Below, in pieces: positions 32,207-41,630 of a stretch of DNA of 64,000 nucleotides; position 1 is the first letter of the stretch; every line of letters starts with the position of its first letter. The translations under genes and the position numbers were made by a program. This DNA comes from an uncultured Bacteroidia bacterium (lineage in GTDB: Bacteria; Bacteroidota; Bacteroidia; Bacteroidales; UBA932). The notes below the pieces were generated by a model, which saw only the letters and a list, made by a program, of their open reading frames with translations, made no database searches and had not been told where the DNA came from. The stretch spans positions 1-64,000 of the forward strand of contig CACXPG010000012.1 in NCBI GenBank assembly GCA_902769525.1, written 5' to 3'.

Positions 32207-32794
32207 ATGAAAAAACTTGGATGTCTCGGCATTATACTTATTGCCGTTGTCTTATTGATCCTTTGGGGACTTAGAAAATACAACTCCCTGGTATCACAAG
32301 ATGAAAACGTAAACAAGGCCTGGGCTCAGGTTGAGAACCAGTACCAGAGAAGGGCAGACCTCATTCCAAATCTCGTAGAAACCGTCAAGGGTTATGCAGA
32401 GCACGAGAGCGAGACCCTGCAGAACGTGATTGAGGCAAGGGCAAAGGCCACAAGCATTAACATAGATCCGAACAACCTCACCGAAGAGGCTCTCAAGCAG
32501 TACCAGCAGGCTCAGGGAGAACTGAGCAACGCCCTCGGACGCTTGATGGTTTCAGTTGAAAGATATCCGGACCTGAAGGCTAACCAGAACTTCCTGGAAC
32601 TCCAGAGCCAGCTTGAAGGAACCGAGAACCGCGTGAACAACGCCCGCGACGCTTTCAACAATGCAGCCCAGACCTACAACACAATGGTCCGCAAGTTCCC
32701 GGCTAACATCGTGGCTTCTCTGTTCGGATTCAAGAACAAGGCTTACTTTGCTGCAGCCGAGGGCGCTTCTGAAGCTCCAAAGGTTCAGTTCTAG
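32207..32794 (+). CDS. lemA: LemA family protein
   Basis: 195 residues. One N-terminal membrane helix (LGCLGIILIAVVLLILWG) and a helical domain with LemA motifs: NKAWAQVENQYQRRADLIPN, LVETVKGYAEHE, and MVRKFPANIVASLFGFK. It is anchored with the domain outside the cytoplasm. It is followed by two TPM-domain genes, an arrangement seen widely, suggesting a joint membrane function that remains undefined. Confidence 0.9.
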   Translation: MKKLGCLGIILIAVVLLILWGLRKYNSLVSQDENVNKAWAQVENQYQRRADLIPNLVETVKGYAEHESETLQNVIEARAKATSINIDPNNLTEEALKQYQQAQGELSNALGRLMVSVERYPDLKANQNFLELQSQLEGTENRVNNARDAFNNAAQTYNTMVRKFPANIVASLFGFKNKAYFAAAEGASEAPKVQF

Positions 32795-32805
32795 AGCATA
32801 AGGCC

Positions 32806-33249
32806 GTGTTCTTCCACCACAGGCTTATAAAGAGATCAGAGGAACGGAATATCGTCTCGGCGATTAAAGAGGCCGAGAAGAATACTTCCGGAGAAATCCG
32901 TGTGCACATAGAGAACATCTGCCCTGAAGAAGACCCGGTGGCAAGAGCCATCTTCATCTTCGATGCAATCGGGATGTTCGATACCGCCGAGCGCAACGGA
33001 GTGCTCATCTATGTGGCCCTGAAATCCAGAAAGTTTGCCGTCATCGGCGATGTCGGGATCAACTCAGTTGCAAAGCCCGGCTTCTGGGACGGGGTGAAGC
33101 GCACGCTGTCTGAATTTTTCGAGAAAGAAGAAATTGCAGAAGGCATCAAGTATGCCGTGATCGAAACGGGAAAAATCCTAAAGGACAGTTTTCCTCACAA
33201 GGAAGACGACAAGAACGAGCAGCCAGATGAAATTTCATACGGCAGATAG
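32806..33249 (+). CDS. TPM-domain protein (small)
   Basis: 147 residues from a GTG start 11 bases after lemA. The TPM (TLP18.3/Psb32-type) domain is seen in AIKEAEKNTSGEIRVHIEN, RNGVLIYVALKSRKFAVIGD and FWDGVKRTLSEFF. There is no signal peptide, so it is probably cytoplasmic or peripheral. Its last 23 bases overlap the start of the next TPM gene, indicating coupled translation. Confidence 0.8.
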   Translation: MFFHHRLIKRSEERNIVSAIKEAEKNTSGEIRVHIENICPEEDPVARAIFIFDAIGMFDTAERNGVLIYVALKSRKFAVIGDVGINSVAKPGFWDGVKRTLSEFFEKEEIAEGIKYAVIETGKILKDSFPHKEDDKNEQPDEISYGR

Positions 33250-34321
33250 AAGACTCCGCACGGCTTTTTTTGCCGCTTTGCTGACAGCCGGATTGCTGTT
33301 GGCAGGACATTCTTTTGCCCAAAGTGAAATTCTCGGGGAATTCAATCCCATGAGTCAGGAAAGGATTGATTCCTTGAACGACATCTCCCGCCAGGCTGCA
33401 GAAAAAACGCTTCAGCAAGCCTCTGTAATCAGAGACAAAGACGGAAATCTGGTATCCAGTTCCTGGGGTCCGGTAACCGCTACAGAGCATTATGTCCCAG
33501 CCTCTTCCCAGAACATCAAAAATGCGGAGGAAGCATACCGCAATGCAAAAAAATCCTCTAGGGATATTCCGGACAGACCTTATCCGCCTCATCTTGTAAA
33601 CGACTTTACAGGCATTCTCACCCAGCAGCAGATAGATGCGCTGACAGTCCGCTGCAACGAGTTCGCTAACAAGACATCCAACCAGGTAGCAATAGTGATT
33701 GTGCCTTCTCTTTACGGAAAGACCGCTTCAGATGTTGCCTACAAGATTGGAAACAAGTGGGGAGTTGGGCAAAAGAAATTCGACAACGGAGTCGTTCTGC
33801 TTATAAAGCCGAAAGAGTGTGACGGAAATGGAGATGCTTACATTGCCGTGGGAACCGGGCTGGAACCTGTTCTGACAGATGCCTTTTCAAGGAGAATCAT
33901 AGAACTGAGGCTAATTCCTGCATTCAAGGAAAGAGACTATTACAACGGCATCAACGATGCTCTGAACATTATATTTCCTGTCGCCAGCGGAGAAGTCTCT
34001 ACAGACGAATTCGCATACGGAGAAGATGAATCTCCTTGGGCGGGTTTCCTGGGATTCCTGCTGTTTGCCATTCTGTTCCTTGTAATTTCGTACGCGCTTA
34101 ACAAAAACGACCAGAACAACAATTTTGGAAGCGGCAACCGCAGAAAAGAAGACTTCACCACCGGCTACATACTCGGCAACATTCTCTCCAGTCTCAACCG
34201 GGGAGGTTTCGGAAGGTCTGGCGGATGGGGAGGCGGATCGTCCGGAGGATGGGGCGGCGGAGGTTTCGGCGGCTTCGGCGGCGGGGGCTTCTCGGGTGGC
34301 GGAGCCGGCGGAAGCTGGTAA
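33227..34321 (+). CDS. YgcG-type TPM-domain protein with glycine-rich tail
   Basis: 364 residues. A signal peptide (ending GHSFAQ) precedes a long linker, a TPM domain (about 125-255; LVNDFTGILTQQQIDAL, VGTGLEPVLTDAFSRRII), one membrane helix near 270 (WAGFLGFLLFAILFLVIS) and a C-terminal glycine-rich run (GGGGFGGFGGGG) often found in this family. It forms a unit with lemA and the smaller TPM gene. The function of the module is not known. Confidence 0.88.
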   Translation: MKFHTADRRLRTAFFAALLTAGLLLAGHSFAQSEILGEFNPMSQERIDSLNDISRQAAEKTLQQASVIRDKDGNLVSSSWGPVTATEHYVPASSQNIKNAEEAYRNAKKSSRDIPDRPYPPHLVNDFTGILTQQQIDALTVRCNEFANKTSNQVAIVIVPSLYGKTASDVAYKIGNKWGVGQKKFDNGVVLLIKPKECDGNGDAYIAVGTGLEPVLTDAFSRRIIELRLIPAFKERDYYNGINDALNIIFPVASGEVSTDEFAYGEDESPWAGFLGFLLFAILFLVISYALNKNDQNNNFGSGNRRKEDFTTGYILGNILSSLNRGGFGRSGGWGGGSSGGWGGGGFGGFGGGGFSGGGAGGSW

Positions 34322-34325
34322 AGCT

Positions 34326-35267
34326 CTAATTGCGTAAAGTCTTCAGAGTAGGTCTCTTGCCCCAGCCTGAATAGACGGTATTCTGGTCGTCCTTCGTAAT
34401 CTTTACGTCACGGTTGACAGGACGGTCCTCGTCGTTGAGCGAATGACTCATAAGCCAGTCGTAAATCTTCGGCATATAAAAATATCTGGCCAGATAGGAA
34501 TGAGACGCTCCTATCAGCCACTCGTATCTTAATCTCGAAGCCAGATGCTTGCTCTCCAGGTCTTTTACAATCACCTGGGAAGCCTTTACAGAAACCAGTT
34601 TATCGGCCGTTCCGTGGATTATCCACAGCGGCACCTGACCCATAGGGCTCACGTCCTTTGCGGTAGTCCCGCCGCAAAGAGCTACGGCGGCAGCCACTCT
34701 TTCAGGCTTTGCCGCAACAAAGTCCAGTGTGCCGTATCCGCCCAGGCTCATTCCCAGGACATACACTCTTGCCGTGTCATACGGGTACTCTGTTTTCAGA
34801 TAATCCAGGATCTTGCAAAGCTTTTCAGGATTCCACCACTCGCCAGGATTCTGAGGGGCCACAACCAGCGCCGGAATATGCCTTCCCCTCTCCACGCAGT
34901 CTATGCTGCCATATCGGCGAACCTTTTCAAGGTCGTTGCCGCACAGGCTTTTACCGTGAAGGAAAAGCACCAGCGGAGTGTCTTTGCACAATGTGTCCTT
35001 GCGGTCATATCCAGCCGGAGTATAAAGCCAGAAATTATAGCTTCCCTCAACCTTTTTCCTCATTGCACGAAGTATTGGCTCCCTGACCTTTATCAGGCTG
35101 TCCTTTATCTGAGCCCGCTTCAGGCTGTCCGCCCTAAGGCTGTCTGCCACAATCTGCATCCGAAGGCTGTCTTCCTCCACCATCCTTACAAACTTTCCCT
35201 GCGCCTGCCCCAACACCTGCATCACACACAAGCAGCCCATCAACAAAATATATCTTATTCCTTTCAT
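34326..35267 (-). CDS. Exported alpha/beta hydrolase (esterase-like)
   Basis: 313 residues with a signal peptide (ending LGQAQG) and a charged helix with the repeated DSLRADSLKR motif before the hydrolase fold. The nucleophile elbow is GMSLGGYG, the oxyanion region LVLFLHGKS, the acid probably in HGTADKLV and the histidine in GASHSYLAR. It resembles feruloyl-esterase or dienelactone-hydrolase-like enzymes; substrate unknown. Its start overlaps the preceding gene by 4 bases. Confidence 0.8.
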   Translation of the reverse strand: MKGIRYILLMGCLCVMQVLGQAQGKFVRMVEEDSLRMQIVADSLRADSLKRAQIKDSLIKVREPILRAMRKKVEGSYNFWLYTPAGYDRKDTLCKDTPLVLFLHGKSLCGNDLEKVRRYGSIDCVERGRHIPALVVAPQNPGEWWNPEKLCKILDYLKTEYPYDTARVYVLGMSLGGYGTLDFVAAKPERVAAAVALCGGTTAKDVSPMGQVPLWIIHGTADKLVSVKASQVIVKDLESKHLASRLRYEWLIGASHSYLARYFYMPKIYDWLMSHSLNDEDRPVNRDVKITKDDQNTVYSGWGKRPTLKTLRN

Positions 35268-36028
35268 AGCGTGGCAAAGTTACTATTTTCTTCCAAACTG
35301 CTAAAAACTGGATAATCCGTCGCACCTATGTACAGATAACCATCTTTATTCTTTAAGAACAAGATGTATCTAGTGACATAATTATGAGAGACCAGAGTAA
35401 AATCAATATCCTGTATTGTGTTCTCATTAAAAACTACCTGCGTAGAACAATCACATGTATCAGTAGTGTAAATGAGTAAACTGTCGCTTATTTGCCTTAC
35501 ATCCGTAAAAGTTGACTGATACGGATAGATTCTAATGCTATCAATAATGCCGTTAGGAATATGAGAGATGTTGGCATCAAAGAAAAATACAGCATGTTTG
35601 AAAGATCCGGGAACATTGCAAACAAACTCCTTAATATTCAAATTATCTGTTCCCCTATTAGTATAATTATCCGTAATACGAATCTTGGAAAAATCGAACA
35701 TCTCGGCCATTTTGCCCGCCTTTATCAAACATATCTGATAGCTGCTGTCTACGGAATAGCCGTATGCTATCAATGTGTCCATATAAAGATGAGCTGTTGG
35801 CCCATAAACTATATTATCCTTTAAATTTAAAACATTACAAATGTCTATACCTAATGAATCCGGTTCTGTTGACCAGTTATCGTTACTTTGAATCTTTTGA
35901 ATCTCCTTGACAAGTACAAACGAGGTAAGTATAACTGTTTTTTCTATATACAGACACCAAATCCTTCCGGCAAATAATAGCCAGATAAACAAGACTCTCA
36001 GCAATAATCTTCTTGTTGTCCCGTTCAC
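35264..36028 (-). CDS. Membrane-anchored protein of unknown function
   Basis: 254 residues. A basic start and one N-terminal membrane helix (LLLRVLFIWLLFAGRIW) are followed by a soluble domain rich in Asp, Asn and Ile, with cysteines in TDTCDCSTQ. No family is recognised. It is clearly more AT-rich than its neighbours, yet overlaps both by 4 bases, so it is embedded in a translationally coupled trio with a PQQ-type propeller lipoprotein and a hydrolase. Confidence 0.65.
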   Translation of the reverse strand: MNGTTRRLLLRVLFIWLLFAGRIWCLYIEKTVILTSFVLVKEIQKIQSNDNWSTEPDSLGIDICNVLNLKDNIVYGPTAHLYMDTLIAYGYSVDSSYQICLIKAGKMAEMFDFSKIRITDNYTNRGTDNLNIKEFVCNVPGSFKHAVFFFDANISHIPNGIIDSIRIYPYQSTFTDVRQISDSLLIYTTDTCDCSTQVVFNENTIQDIDFTLVSHNYVTRYILFLKNKDGYLYIGATDYPVFSSLEENSNFATL

Positions 36029-37617
36029 TTGACAATGAATTTGTAGATGCCGTTGACTCTGGAGCCCACAACAGCAGCGTTGCCATAGACGGTTGGAGAT
36101 GACTCGAAGTTGTAAGCCACCTTTCTGGTATGCAGCACCTTGCCGGTCTTGGCTTCAATCAGGTAGATATTGCCTTCTCCGTCTCCAGTAAAGATGTACA
36201 TATGGTTTTCGTTATCGTAGAAAGCAACAGGAGAAGACCAGCAGAACTGCCTGAGCGGAACGCTGTAAATCACTGAACCGTCAACTGTGCTCAGCGCCAT
36301 CAGCTCGCCGTTTGTCTTTGCGGCCTTGTTGCGGCAGACATTGGCAAAGATCATGTCTTTGCAGTCTCCCTGACCGAGAAGCGGAGTGGAGTACATTCCG
36401 CCGTCCAGAATCTTTCCGCCAAGGTCTATTCTTCTGCAAGGAATCTTCTGCTCCCATACAACCGTGCCGTCCAGAGCGTTGAGCTTGATGAAGAAGCAGC
36501 TTCCGCTCATTCCCTGGCGGTCCACTTCTGATGCCGCGTAGAGGTATGGCTTTCCATCCTCAATGCGGCATACAACAGTGCCGTCAGAGTCGTCGTGGTT
36601 CCAGTAATGCCATACAGGCTTCATGGTGTTGAGGTTAATGCAGAGAATGTTGCCCGCATTGTCCTGAACCCAGCCATAGTTTCTCCAGATGGCTATGCTG
36701 GACTCTATTCCCGGAGCCGCTCCGTTGACTTTATATCGCAGAGTTTCCAGAAGTTTCAGACTGCCCTGCTCCCTCTCGAACTTGTAGATGCTTCCGTTCT
36801 CTCCTGGCCAGATAAGATAAGATCCTGCAACCACAGGAGACGAGTCAAACGCGCCCCACTTTCTCCAGGCCTTGCTGTCCAGATACTTGAAGGTTATCTG
36901 GTGCTTGAGCAGATCTACGCACAGAAGACTCATAGGAGTGCTTCTTGAAACTCCTTGCCCTATGTAGAGGTTTTTCAGCTCAGGATCCAGCGAAGGAGAG
37001 CCCTTGATTGTATTCAGCACGTTCAGGTCTGCCCTTGTCCTTTTGCCGGTATTGAAATCCAGGAAATATGCTCTTGAGTTCAACGACGCGAAGATGATTT
37101 CCTCTCCGCTGAAATCATTGTTGAGAAGAACACCGGCCTGCCTGAAAGCCTCGATGTCTTCATCCTTCCAGTGCACGTAAATCGGCTGTCCGGTCCATCC
37201 TGTTCCGCCGCCCCAGTTTCCGAGAGATGTCTTGTAGTTGTCTTCCGGAGTGTTGAACTGCCAGGCAATCTCCACCGTGTCCGGCCTATGGTCAAGCTTA
37301 CCCGAGAAAGACGCATCGCGAGTCAGGCTCCTTCTAAACGTAAAGGTCGAAAAATCAGAAGCATACCTGTCATCCACATCCTTCAGGAAATGATCTGCAC
37401 TATCTGTCTTGTCTATCACAAAATTCACTTTCTGGGCGGAAGCATAAGCAGTATCGGGAAGGAAAAGCTCTTCCAGAGGAATCACCTTTTCAAGAGTATC
37501 GATGGAGTTATTGTCAACATCTTCCCCTTTTCCGCTCTTGCAGGAAACCATCACAATCATCAGCGCAGAAACAGAAACAGCTGCTGTCTTTATCGCGACA
37601 AATAATTTGTCTTTCAT
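36025..37617 (-). CDS. PQQ-like beta-propeller lipoprotein
   Basis: 530 residues. The lipobox is VMVSCKSG. The main part is a beta-propeller of PQQ/WD-type repeats, each ending near a Trp or Tyr/Gly pair (GTVVWEQKIP, GEGNIYLIEAKTGKVLHT, SSPTVYGNAAVVGSRVNG). It probably acts as a binding scaffold at the outer membrane rather than a quinoprotein. It is the first gene of a three-gene minus-strand operon with 4-base overlaps. Confidence 0.85.
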   Translation of the reverse strand: MKDKLFVAIKTAAVSVSALMIVMVSCKSGKGEDVDNNSIDTLEKVIPLEELFLPDTAYASAQKVNFVIDKTDSADHFLKDVDDRYASDFSTFTFRRSLTRDASFSGKLDHRPDTVEIAWQFNTPEDNYKTSLGNWGGGTGWTGQPIYVHWKDEDIEAFRQAGVLLNNDFSGEEIIFASLNSRAYFLDFNTGKRTRADLNVLNTIKGSPSLDPELKNLYIGQGVSRSTPMSLLCVDLLKHQITFKYLDSKAWRKWGAFDSSPVVAGSYLIWPGENGSIYKFEREQGSLKLLETLRYKVNGAAPGIESSIAIWRNYGWVQDNAGNILCINLNTMKPVWHYWNHDDSDGTVVCRIEDGKPYLYAASEVDRQGMSGSCFFIKLNALDGTVVWEQKIPCRRIDLGGKILDGGMYSTPLLGQGDCKDMIFANVCRNKAAKTNGELMALSTVDGSVIYSVPLRQFCWSSPVAFYDNENHMYIFTGDGEGNIYLIEAKTGKVLHTRKVAYNFESSPTVYGNAAVVGSRVNGIYKFIVK

Positions 37618-37634
37618 AGGTCGGGCTAATTTGT

Positions 37635-37642
37635 TAAATTTG
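37635..37642 (+). promoter_or_regulatory. -7 element of prfB
   Basis: TAAATTTG, a perfect TAnnTTTG, lies 49 bases before the prfB ATG at 37692, in the divergent region with the propeller gene. Confidence 0.4.
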
Positions 37643-37691
37643 TGGAGTGTTTGCTAATTAGAATGTAAAGATAAGAATTAACTGTCAAGAT

Positions 37692-38778
37692 ATGGAAAAC
37701 TTTAAGGAACGCCTGGCTGCGTTAAGGAGGTCTCTTTGACTATGACGGCAAGGTCAAGGAGATAGAAGAAAAGGAAAAAGTAACCACATCCGCAGGTTTC
37801 TGGGACAATCCCAAGGAAGCCGAAGCTTTCGTGAAGAAGCTTTCCGGCATAAAATATTGGGTAAGCGAACTGGACCGTCTCAAGAGCGAGGGGGAAGACC
37901 TGGACGTCCTGGTTGAGATGGAAGCGTCCCAGGAGGAAATAGCCCAAGCCGAATCCGCCCTGGAAAAGCATCTGGAAGACCTGGAATTCAAGAGTATGCT
38001 CTCAGCAGAGGGAGACAACCTCGGAGCCCTGGTAAAGATCAACTCCGGAGCCGGAGGAACCGAAGCCAACGACTGGAGCGCTATGCTTATGAGAATGTAC
38101 TCCAGATGGGGAGAGAGGAACGGCTACAAGGTAACCGTCACCGATCTTCTTGAAGGAGACGAGGCCGGCATCAAATCAGCCACTCTTCAAATTGAAGGCG
38201 ACTATGCCTACGGCTATCTAAAAGCCGAGAACGGCGTTCACCGCCTGGTGAGAATCTCTCCATACAACGCCCAGGGAAAACGCCAGACAACGTTCTCTTC
38301 CGTATTCGTATATCCACTTGTGGATGAAAGCATTGAAATAGTCATTAACCCTGCCGACCTGGAGTGGGACACCTTCCGCTCATCCGGAGCCGGAGGCCAG
38401 AACGTGAACAAGGTGGAGACTGGCGTTAGGGTAAGGCATATCCCTACAGGCATCGTGGTGGAAAACACTGAAACACGCTCCCAGCTGGACAACCGCCAGA
38501 ATGCTCTCCGAATCCTCAAATCACACCTCTACGAACTGGAACTCCAGAAGAAAAGGGCCAAGCAGGCGGAACTCGAAGGCCAGAAAAAGAGAATCGAATG
38601 GGGAAGCCAGATCCGCTCCTATGTGCTTCATCCTTACAAGATGGTCAAGGACCTCCGCACCGGAGAAGAGACGGCAGACACCCAGGCCGTGCTTGACGGA
38701 GACCTGAACGAGTTCATGAAGGCCTTCCTGATGGGCAAGAAGCGTGGAGACAAAGACATCGTTGAAGACCTTGACTGA
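37692..38778 (+). CDS. prfB: Peptide chain release factor 2, programmed frameshift
   Basis: The gene starts in one frame for 15 codons, meets TGA at 37737-37739, and continues in the +1 frame from 37738, giving 361 residues. The site AGGAGG-TCT-CTT-TGA-C is the textbook RF2 frameshift signal. RF2 reads UGA and UAA and releases the peptide with the GGQ motif, seen as SSGAGGQNVNKVE. The UGA-recognition tripeptide, normally SPF, is SPY here (VRISPYNAQGK). The gene is complete and followed by fumarase after 53 bases. Confidence 0.95.
37725..37740 (+). promoter_or_regulatory. +1 programmed frameshift site of prfB
   Basis: AGGAGG acts as an internal Shine-Dalgarno-like stimulator, and CTT-TGA-C is the slip site where tRNA-Leu slips +1. 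Low RF2 increases slippage, so the protein controls its own level. Confidence 0.92.
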
Positions 38779-38831
38779 CAACACAAATAAACAGACAGAA
38801 TCAAAGCAAAAACAATAAAACATAAACTGAT

Positions 38832-40442
38832 ATGGCATACAAATACGAACCGATGTTTCAGCTGGGTGAAGACACCACTGAATACTATCTGCTGACAAAA
38901 GACCACGTAAGCGTGGGAGAATTTGAAGGTCATCCTATCCTCAAGGTGGATGCAGAAGGCCTCAGGATGCTTGCAAACCAGGCGTTCCGCGATGTTAACT
39001 TCCTGCTCCGCCCCGAACACAACAACCAGGTAGCAAAGATCCTCAGCGATCCTGAAGCTTCCGACAACGACAAGTATGTAGCCCTGCAGTTCCTTCGCAA
39101 CGCCGAGGTTGCGGCAAAGGGCAAACTTCCTTTCTGCCAGGATACCGGAACCGCCATCATCCACGGCGAGAAAGGCCAGCAAGTGTGGACAGGTTTCGAT
39201 GACGCTGAAGCCCTTTCAGACGGAGTTTACAAGACTTACACGGAGGAGAACCTGCGCTACAGCCAGAACGCTCCGCTTACAATGTACAAGGAAGTCAACA
39301 CCAAGTGCAACCTCCCTGCCCAGATAGACATTGAGGCATCCGAGGGAATGGAATACCGCTTCCTGTGTGTAGTAAAAGGCGGCGGAAGCGCCAACAAGAG
39401 CTACCTCTACCAGATGACAAAGGCTGTCCTCAATCCTGACACACTGGTTCCTTTCCTGATCGAGAAGATAAAGAGTCTTGGAACCGCAGCCTGCCCTCCT
39501 TACCACATCGCCTTCGTAATCGGCGGCACCTCAGCAGAGAAGAACCTGCTCACCGTTAAACTCGCTTCAGCCAAATTCTACGACAGCCTCCCTACTACGG
39601 GCAACGAGAGTGGAAGGGCTTTCCGCGACATTGAGCTTGAAAAGCAGGTTCTAGAAGAAGCATACAAGATCGGGCTCGGAGCACAGTTCGGCGGCAAGTA
39701 TCTGGCTCACGACATCAGGATTATCCGCCTTCCTCGCCACGGCGCAAGCTGCCCTATCGGACTTGGCGTAAGCTGCTCCGCAGACCGTAACATCAAGGCC
39801 AAGATAAACAAGGACGGTATCTGGATCGAGAAACTCGACGACAATCCTGGAAGACTGATTCCTGAAGAGCTCCGCAAGGCCGGAGAGGGCAACGCCGTCA
39901 AAATCGACCTCAACCAGCCAATTCCTGAAATCCTGAAGATACTCACCAAGTATCCTGTTTCCACAAGGCTGAGCCTCAACGGAACCATCGTGGTGGCAAG
40001 AGACATAGCCCACGCCAAACTCAAGGAAAGACTTGACAGCGGAGAAGGCCTTCCACAGTATTTCAAGGATCATCCTGTATTCTATGCAGGCCCGGCCAAG
40101 ACTCCAAAGGGCATGCCTTCAGGCTCCTTCGGCCCTACAACCGCAGCCCGTATGGACCCTTACGTAGATCTGTTCCAAAGCCACGGCGCAAGTATGATTA
40201 TGCTCGCCAAGGGTAACCGCAGCCAGCAGGTAACAGACGCCTGCAAGAAACACGGCGGCTTCTACCTGGGCAGCATCGGAGGTCCTGCTGCAATCCTCGC
40301 CCAGAACAACATCAAGAGCGTGGAATGCCTCGAGTATCCTGAGCTCGGAATGGAAGCCATCTGGAAGATTGAGGTGGAAGACTTCCCTGCCTTCATCCTC
40401 GTGGATGACAAGGGCAACGACTTCTTCGCCAAGTTCAAATAA
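38832..40442 (+). CDS. fumB: Fumarate hydratase, class I
   Basis: 536 residues, the size of the oxygen-sensitive homodimeric class I fumarase with a 4Fe-4S cluster. It interconverts fumarate and malate in the central pathway. The N-terminal domain contains [15 protein letters not shown] and the expected cluster-binding cysteines, and the C-terminal domain has [29 protein letters not shown] and [12 protein letters not shown]. It is probably transcribed with, or from just after, prfB. The exact fumA/fumB label is uncertain. Confidence 0.93.
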   Translation: MAYKYEPMFQLGEDTTEYYLLTKDHVSVGEFEGHPILKVDAEGLRMLANQAFRDVNFLLRPEHNNQVAKILSDPEASDNDKYVALQFLRNAEVAAKGKLPFCQDTGTAIIHGEKGQQVWTGFDDAEALSDGVYKTYTEENLRYSQNAPLTMYKEVNTKCNLPAQIDIEASEGMEYRFLCVVKGGGSANKSYLYQMTKAVLNPDTLVPFLIEKIKSLGTAACPPYHIAFVIGGTSAEKNLLTVKLASAKFYDSLPTTGNESGRAFRDIELEKQVLEEAYKIGLGAQFGGKYLAHDIRIIRLPRHGASCPIGLGVSCSADRNIKAKINKDGIWIEKLDDNPGRLIPEELRKAGEGNAVKIDLNQPIPEILKILTKYPVSTRLSLNGTIVVARDIAHAKLKERLDSGEGLPQYFKDHPVFYAGPAKTPKGMPSGSFGPTTAARMDPYVDLFQSHGASMIMLAKGNRSQQVTDACKKHGGFYLGSIGGPAAILAQNNIKSVECLEYPELGMEAIWKIEVEDFPAFILVDDKGNDFFAKFK

Positions 40443-40452
40443 GAGCAACTTG

Positions 40453-41022
40453 CTAATAGCTACCAGGAGCAGAGCCCGTTGCAATATAACGTGCGGCAGG
40501 AGCCAGGAAGTTTTCAATCGCTGAAGGGATTTCCTTTGCGGTCGCGATCAAATCATTGAGGATTTGCATCTCGCCCAGGAGATTCTTCAGCTCCTCCTGT
40601 CTCATTTTATATTTGTCCTCCCCTTCTCCCGGCCTGTCGACTTTAAGGTCTGCGAACTGGGCTTTCATGCCTTCAAACCTGGCCTCTTTGTCGCTGATAT
40701 ATTTGCCGAGTTCTGCCAGAGGGAAAGGCTTGGCATCCGGGAAGGAAACCATTATGTTAGAAGCCTTTGCCGTAACACCTTTGAAACTGCAGTCAAAATC
40801 CAGGTCGAATTTTGCGCTTATTCCGCTGATAAACTCAACCACTCCGGGATGAGTGGCAAGATATCCCTTTGCCCTTTTCTCCTTCGCCGATTTTGAAGAC
40901 GCGTGTTTAACCGTCTTTACTATTGTATTGGCATCGGCAGACACATCCTGGGCCTGCATGTTTACCCAGGACCCGAAGAGCACCACCAGCGCTCCAATGA
41001 ATATTTTCCTGAAAGTTTTCAT
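40453..41022 (-). CDS. Exported protein of unknown function
   Basis: 189 residues with a signal peptide (MKTFRKIFIG .. NMQAQ). The mature protein is mostly helical and basic in the first part (VKHASSKSAKEKRAK), then has GVVEFISGISAKFDLDFD and a charged coiled region (KYKMRQEELKNLLGEMQIL). No family is recognised. It is monocistronic, convergent with the fumarase gene (10 bases apart). Confidence 0.65.
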   Translation of the reverse strand: MKTFRKIFIGALVVLFGSWVNMQAQDVSADANTIVKTVKHASSKSAKEKRAKGYLATHPGVVEFISGISAKFDLDFDCSFKGVTAKASNIMVSFPDAKPFPLAELGKYISDKEARFEGMKAQFADLKVDRPGEGEDKYKMRQEELKNLLGEMQILNDLIATAKEIPSAIENFLAPAARYIATGSAPGSY

Positions 41023-41084
41023 AATCTACTTCCCAATTATCTGGTTAAGAATTCAACTGCAATTTAACGAATTTATGTTTATCG

Positions 41085-41118
41085 CGACAAAAAAGAGCCG
41101 GCAAAAGCAATTGCCGGC
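41085..41118 (-). terminator. Intrinsic terminator of the LRR array
   Basis: GCCGGCAA (41097-41104) and TTGCCGGC (41111-41118) make a perfect 8-bp stem with a 6-base loop. On the minus strand it is followed by TCTTTTTTG. It lies just after the last LRR lipoprotein gene. Confidence 0.75.
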
Positions 41119-41165
41119 CCTATTGTTTGCTCTGTCAAAAACAGAATGCTATTATGTGTTTTTGA

Positions 41166-41630
41166 CTAATCAACCGTCAACATCTGGTATGTATTGTAAC
41201 CGTTTGGATACCAAGCGCCATCCTTCTTGACATACCCTTCTATTTCAAGAGTGGCACCGCTGACAATGGTTCCTGTTGGTATATTGCACTTTGATGTTCT
41301 TATTTGGAATAGATATGTATGGCCGTTAACCGTTATCGTGAATTCAACCAGTTTTGAAGAAGGGTCGTATGAAATGGCATCGTTATATCCGATATACTTG
41401 TCTACATACATCACGGCGTCTGTGCCGGAGGCGCCGGTATGGAATTCAATGCTGGCGGCGCCACTGAAAAGGATCAGCTTGTATTGAGAGTTGTCATTCC
41501 TGTCTTTCTGAAGCTTTGCCCAGGTGCCGTCCAGATTCTCGTCAACAGAGCCGGGACGGCTTTCAAATGCTGTCGATCCTGCATTCACGTAATAAAACTC
41601 ATTGTAAGTGATGGTTTTGTAGTCTTCATA
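41166..41630. repeat. Direct repeat with 43439-43905
   Basis: The 3' part of this gene and of the one at 43439 are almost identical at base level over about 460 bases, including third positions. This points to a recent duplication or gene conversion of the C-terminal domain. Confidence 0.75.

Noticed and set aside
37692-37739. Frameshift error in prfB
   Set aside because: The AGGAGG-TCT-CTT-TGA-C context is the known programmed frameshift signal, so this is regulation, not damage.
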